From: Mycobacterium szulgai
GTDB lineage: Bacteria > Actinomycetota > Actinomycetes > Mycobacteriales > Mycobacteriaceae
NCBI RefSeq assembly: GCF_002116635.1
Contig: NZ_LQPW01000023.1
Span: forward strand, 1 to 37,907
Direction of reading: 5' to 3'
Length of the DNA: 37,907 bases
Shown: positions 35,593-37,907 of the stretch, piece by piece
Layout: the number at the start of each line of letters is the position of its first letter
Numbering within the stretch: position 1 is the first letter of the stretch
Position numbers and translations under genes: made by a program
The notes under the pieces: generated by a model
Databases searched by the model: none
What the model was told of the DNA's origin: nothing
Seen by the model: the letters and a program-made list of their open reading frames with translations, nothing else

Positions 35593-36407
35593 GTGTCGTT
35601 ATCACCGTCGCCCCTACCGGGCCGATTGCGACCAAGGCCGACAATCCGGCGTTGCCAACCAGTCCGGAGGAAATCGCGACCGCGGTCGAGCAGGCCTATC
35701 GGGTGGGCGCATCAGTGGCGCACATCCATCTGCGCGACGAAAATGAAAGGCCCACAGCAGATCTGGATACCGCCCGGCGCGCCATGGATCTGATCGAGGA
35801 GCGGTGCCCGATTCTGATCCAGATGTCGACCGGGGTGGGGCTCACGGTCCCGTTCCAGGAACGCGCGAAGCTGGTAGAGCTGCGGCCGCGGATGGCGACC
35901 CTCAATCCCTGCTCAATGAGCTTCGGCGCGGGCGAGTTTCGCAACCCGCCGGATGACGTAAGGCGCTTGGCGGCGCGGATGCGTGAGCTGGACATCAAGC
36001 CGGAACTGGAAATCTATGACACCGGCCATTTGGAGGCATGCCTGCGGTTGTGGGACGAGGGTCTGTTGGCCGCACCCTTGCAATTCAGCATCGTGCTCGG
36101 GGTAAGGGGAGGCATGGCTGCCACCGCCGACAATCTGCTGACGATGGTGCGCAGGCTTCCTCCGGAAGCCGTATGGCAAGTGATCGCAGTCGGACGGGCC
36201 AACTTGGAGCTGACCGCGATGGGCCTTGCTCTGGGCGGCAATGCCCGCGTGGGGCTGGAGGACACCTTGTACTTGCGCAAGGGCGAGTTGGCGCCCAGCA
36301 ATCTGGCGCTGGTGGCGCGCACGGTCCGATTGGCCGAGGCGTTGGACCTGCCGGTCGCCTCGGTCGAGGAAGCCGAAGCGCTACTGCAATTGCCGGGGCG
36401 CTCATGA
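35589..36407 (+). CDS. Beta-keto acid cleavage enzyme (BKACE, DUF849)
   Basis: 272 residues. BKACE enzymes condense a beta-keto acid with acetyl-CoA and split it into acetoacetate and a new acyl-CoA. TIM barrel with zinc ligands H45-x-H47 (H-I-H-L-R-D) and E224; R220 and D225 (R-V-G-L-E-D) complete the Kce-type active site (R226, E230, D231 in Kce, as I recall). S-T-G-V-G and the N-P-C-S-M-S-F-G segments are family-typical. GTG start overlaps the cupin by 4 nt; ATGA overlap with iclR. It fixes the operon's chemistry: upstream dehydrogenases should make its beta-keto acid. Confidence 0.88.
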   Translation: MSVVITVAPTGPIATKADNPALPTSPEEIATAVEQAYRVGASVAHIHLRDENERPTADLDTARRAMDLIEERCPILIQMSTGVGLTVPFQERAKLVELRPRMATLNPCSMSFGAGEFRNPPDDVRRLAARMRELDIKPELEIYDTGHLEACLRLWDEGLLAAPLQFSIVLGVRGGMAATADNLLTMVRRLPPEAVWQVIAVGRANLELTAMGLALGGNARVGLEDTLYLRKGELAPSNLALVARTVRLAEALDLPVASVEEAEALLQLPGRS

Positions 36408-37165
36408 ACCTCGAAACCGGAAATGGCAGCGGCATCCAGGTGATTGCCCGTGCCGCCAAGATGCTGCGGGTGTTGCAGTCACATCCCGGTGGCCTCACCC
36501 AGGCCGAGATCGGCGAGCGGATGGGCATGGCCCGCTCCACTGTGAGCCGGATTCTCAATGCGCTCGAAGACGAGGGCTTGGTGGCTGGGCGCGAAGCTCG
36601 CGGTCCCTATCGGCTTGGTCCCGAGATCGTGCGGATGGCGGGCGCGGTACGGCTCGGCGTCGTGACGGATCTGCACCCGTTCTTAACGGAACTCTCGCGC
36701 GAACTGGACGAAACCGTCGACCTGTCGATCCTGGAGTGGGATCGGGCCAGCTTCGTCGACCAGGTGGTTGCGCCCCGACGATTACAAGCCGTAAGTGCGG
36801 TCGGGGAGTCGTTCCCGCTGTACTGCTGCGCCAACGGCAAAGCGCTACTGGCTTGCCTTCCTCACGTAATGCAGACTCAGGCACTGCCCAGCCGGCTGGT
36901 GCCGCTGACGGGGAACACGATCACGAACGTGACGGCCTTACGGGACGAGCTCGACCGCGTTCAGGCCGAGGGCGTCGCCTACGACCGCGAAGAGCAGACG
37001 GAAGGCATTTGCGCCGTAGGCGTGGCGCTGCCGGCGGTGGTCGACGAACTCGTGGCGGTGAGCGTGCCCGTTCCCGCCCAGCGGTTCTATCGACGCGAGT
37101 CCGAGCTCGCCGAGGCCCTGCTGGCCTGGGCCGAGAGAGTCAATGCGTGGTTTAAGTCCGGGTGA
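36404..37165 (+). CDS. IclR-family transcriptional regulator (Rv1719 family)
   Basis: 253 residues. N-terminal winged HTH (about 12-75: V-I-A-R-A-A-K-M-L-R-V-L, with R-S-T-V-S-R-I-L as recognition helix) and a C-terminal GAF-like effector domain with the A-N-G-K-A-L-L-A motif. It is the penultimate gene of the operon and probably represses it through the tandem palindromes at 32634-32667, released by a pathway acid. The ATG overlaps the BKACE stop by 4 nt; an earlier in-frame start would lie inside BKACE. Confidence 0.9.
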   Translation: MNLETGNGSGIQVIARAAKMLRVLQSHPGGLTQAEIGERMGMARSTVSRILNALEDEGLVAGREARGPYRLGPEIVRMAGAVRLGVVTDLHPFLTELSRELDETVDLSILEWDRASFVDQVVAPRRLQAVSAVGESFPLYCCANGKALLACLPHVMQTQALPSRLVPLTGNTITNVTALRDELDRVQAEGVAYDREEQTEGICAVGVALPAVVDELVAVSVPVPAQRFYRRESELAEALLAWAERVNAWFKSG

Positions 37166-37176
37166 GGAGATATTCG

Positions 37177-37647
37177 ATGTCAGAACCATTGCGCGACAAA
37201 GTGGTTGGGGCTTGGAAGCTGGTTTCCTACGTTGAGCGTGACAGCCCCGACGGTCCGGCACGTTATCCGCACGGTGCGGATGCGCAGGGATTGATCATGT
37301 ACACCCCCGACGGGTTCATGTCAGTGCAGATTCAATCGACGGGCCGGCCGAACTATGACCAGCCGGTGGCCAGCGGCGGCACCACCGAGCAGGCCGCGGC
37401 CGCGGCGCTGGGATACCTGGCCTATAGCGGGCGATTCTTCGTCGACGAGGATTCCGGGGATATCCGGCACGAGGCGCTGCTGTCCCTGGTGCCGAACTAT
37501 CTGGGTCAGTTCCATCTGCGGCACAGCGACCTCGATGGTGATCGGTTGACGTTGTCGTCCGAGCTGACCCTGCCCGACGGGCGGACGGTGTACTCGTCGC
37601 TGCTGTGGACCCGGGCTGCTGCTGGGGCCGGTTCGCAGGTCGCGTAA
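37177..37647 (+). CDS. Lipocalin-like domain protein
   Basis: 156 residues. Resembles the lipocalin-like domain family: opening V-V-G-A-W-K-L-V-S-Y, then G-L-I-M-Y-T-P-D-G-F-M-S-V-Q and alternating beta strands to a closing Y-S-S-L-L-W-T. No signal peptide, so cytosolic. Possibly binds or isomerises a small hydrophobic acid of the operon's pathway. ATG 37177 follows GAGGAG (37164-37169); a GTG at 37162 overlapping iclR would add five residues. Confidence 0.75.
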   Translation: MSEPLRDKVVGAWKLVSYVERDSPDGPARYPHGADAQGLIMYTPDGFMSVQIQSTGRPNYDQPVASGGTTEQAAAAALGYLAYSGRFFVDEDSGDIRHEALLSLVPNYLGQFHLRHSDLDGDRLTLSSELTLPDGRTVYSSLLWTRAAAGAGSQVA

Positions 37648-37707
37648 CGGGGCAGCGGTGGTGCTGCGGTAGGCTGTCGACCTGCTGCCGGTGGTTTTCG
37701 GCGGCAC

Positions 37708-37781
37708 CGGGCTGTGGCGCAGTTTGGTAGCGCACTTGACTGGGGGTCAAGTGGTCGCAGGTTCAAATCCTGTCAGCCCGA
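37708..37781 (+). tRNA. tRNA-Pro (anticodon GGG)
   Basis: Full cloverleaf: acceptor CGGGCTG/CAGCCCG (37708-37714 with 37774-37780), D-arm with AGTTTGGTAG, anticodon stem CTTGA/TCAAG, loop C-T-GGG-G-G with anticodon 37742-37744, and T-loop GTTCAAATC. Discriminator A at 37781; CCA is not encoded. Reads CCC and CCU proline codons. Confidence 0.96.
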
Positions 37782-37860
37782 CACTGTGATGTGTCAGGAC
37801 ATCGGAATAGCTCTGAACCTGCATTTTGGGGGCTCTTCGGATCTTGCCGGGGTGCTGCGT

Positions 37861-37907
37861 TCATCGGACGACGATGGATGTGAGGACCCGCCAGTTGGGC
37901 TTGCCGG
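37861..37907 (-). CDS. Possible 3' end of an unidentified minus-strand gene at the right edge
   Basis: On the minus strand the last 47 nt read G-K-P-N-W-R-V-L-T-S-I-V-V-R followed by TGA. The peptide looks protein-like but is too short to identify. The 37782-37860 stretch between it and the tRNA shows no hairpin terminator or clear repeat. A plus-strand frame from ATG 37789 is also open to the edge, so the strand is uncertain. Confidence 0.25.
   Translation of the reverse strand, partial: GKPNWRVLTSIVVR

Overview
The window is high-GC actinobacterial DNA, almost certainly from a slow-growing non-tuberculous Mycobacterium. Two blocks keep the gene content and order known from M. tuberculosis. 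On the left are steA-steB-pyrG-Nudix-xerD (the Rv1697-Rv1701 block). On the right are parA-scpA-scpB-rluB-cmk-der, followed by an SDR/fadB3/cyclase/cupin/BKACE/IclR operon (the Rv1708-Rv1719 block). What differs is the accessory DNA at the left edge and, above all, about 18.7 kb between xerD and parA. Species is not determinable by eye.

Layout. 1-2747 (minus): the 5' end of one PknK-like Ser/Thr kinase and a second kinase fused to a STAND-type ATPase, whose C-terminus looks cut short. 3110-8684 (plus): cell-separation pair steA/steB, CTP synthase, an ADP-ribose-type Nudix hydrolase and the XerD recombinase. 8945-16741 (plus): seven genes, every junction overlapping by 1-4 nt. They encode a myo-inositol-phosphate-synthase-like cyclase, a UbiA/EboC prenyltransferase, a TIM-barrel isomerase fused to EboA, a TatD/EboB hydrolase, an EboE TIM barrel, an EboF phosphatase-fold protein, and a TerB-like/Coq4-like fusion. 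This is an ebo-type metabolite cluster in which an inositol-phosphate synthase stands where other ebo clusters have the dehydroquinate-synthase-like EboD. 16726-18291 (minus): DHA2 efflux pump. 18426-20989 (plus): a LuxE-like/LuxC-like acid reductase pair behind a promoter with a perfect 19-bp palindrome on its start site.

21173-27194: a compact sulfur-assimilation module. It has sulfite reductase SirA, APS reductase CysH, a sirohydrochlorin chelatase (siroheme supply), a divergent LysR regulator, and an FprA-type ferredoxin reductase plus a 7Fe ferredoxin that could deliver electrons to SirA. The same composite operator, CACAAC-N5-GTTGTGA-N3-CACAA, lies upstream of sirA and between lysR and fprA, so one regulator probably controls both arms.

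27362-32558: chromosome partition and condensin loaders with translation/replication housekeeping genes, mostly overlapping stop-start. 32680-37647: a catabolic operon built around a beta-keto acid cleavage enzyme, with a strong promoter, two tandem 13-bp palindromes and its own IclR regulator. 37708-37781: tRNA-Pro(GGG). The last 126 nt contain at most the 3' end of an unidentified minus-strand gene.

The main candidate for an undescribed system is the 8945-16741 operon, predicted to make or traffic a prenylated cyclitol-like compound. The chemistry is inferred from enzyme families only.
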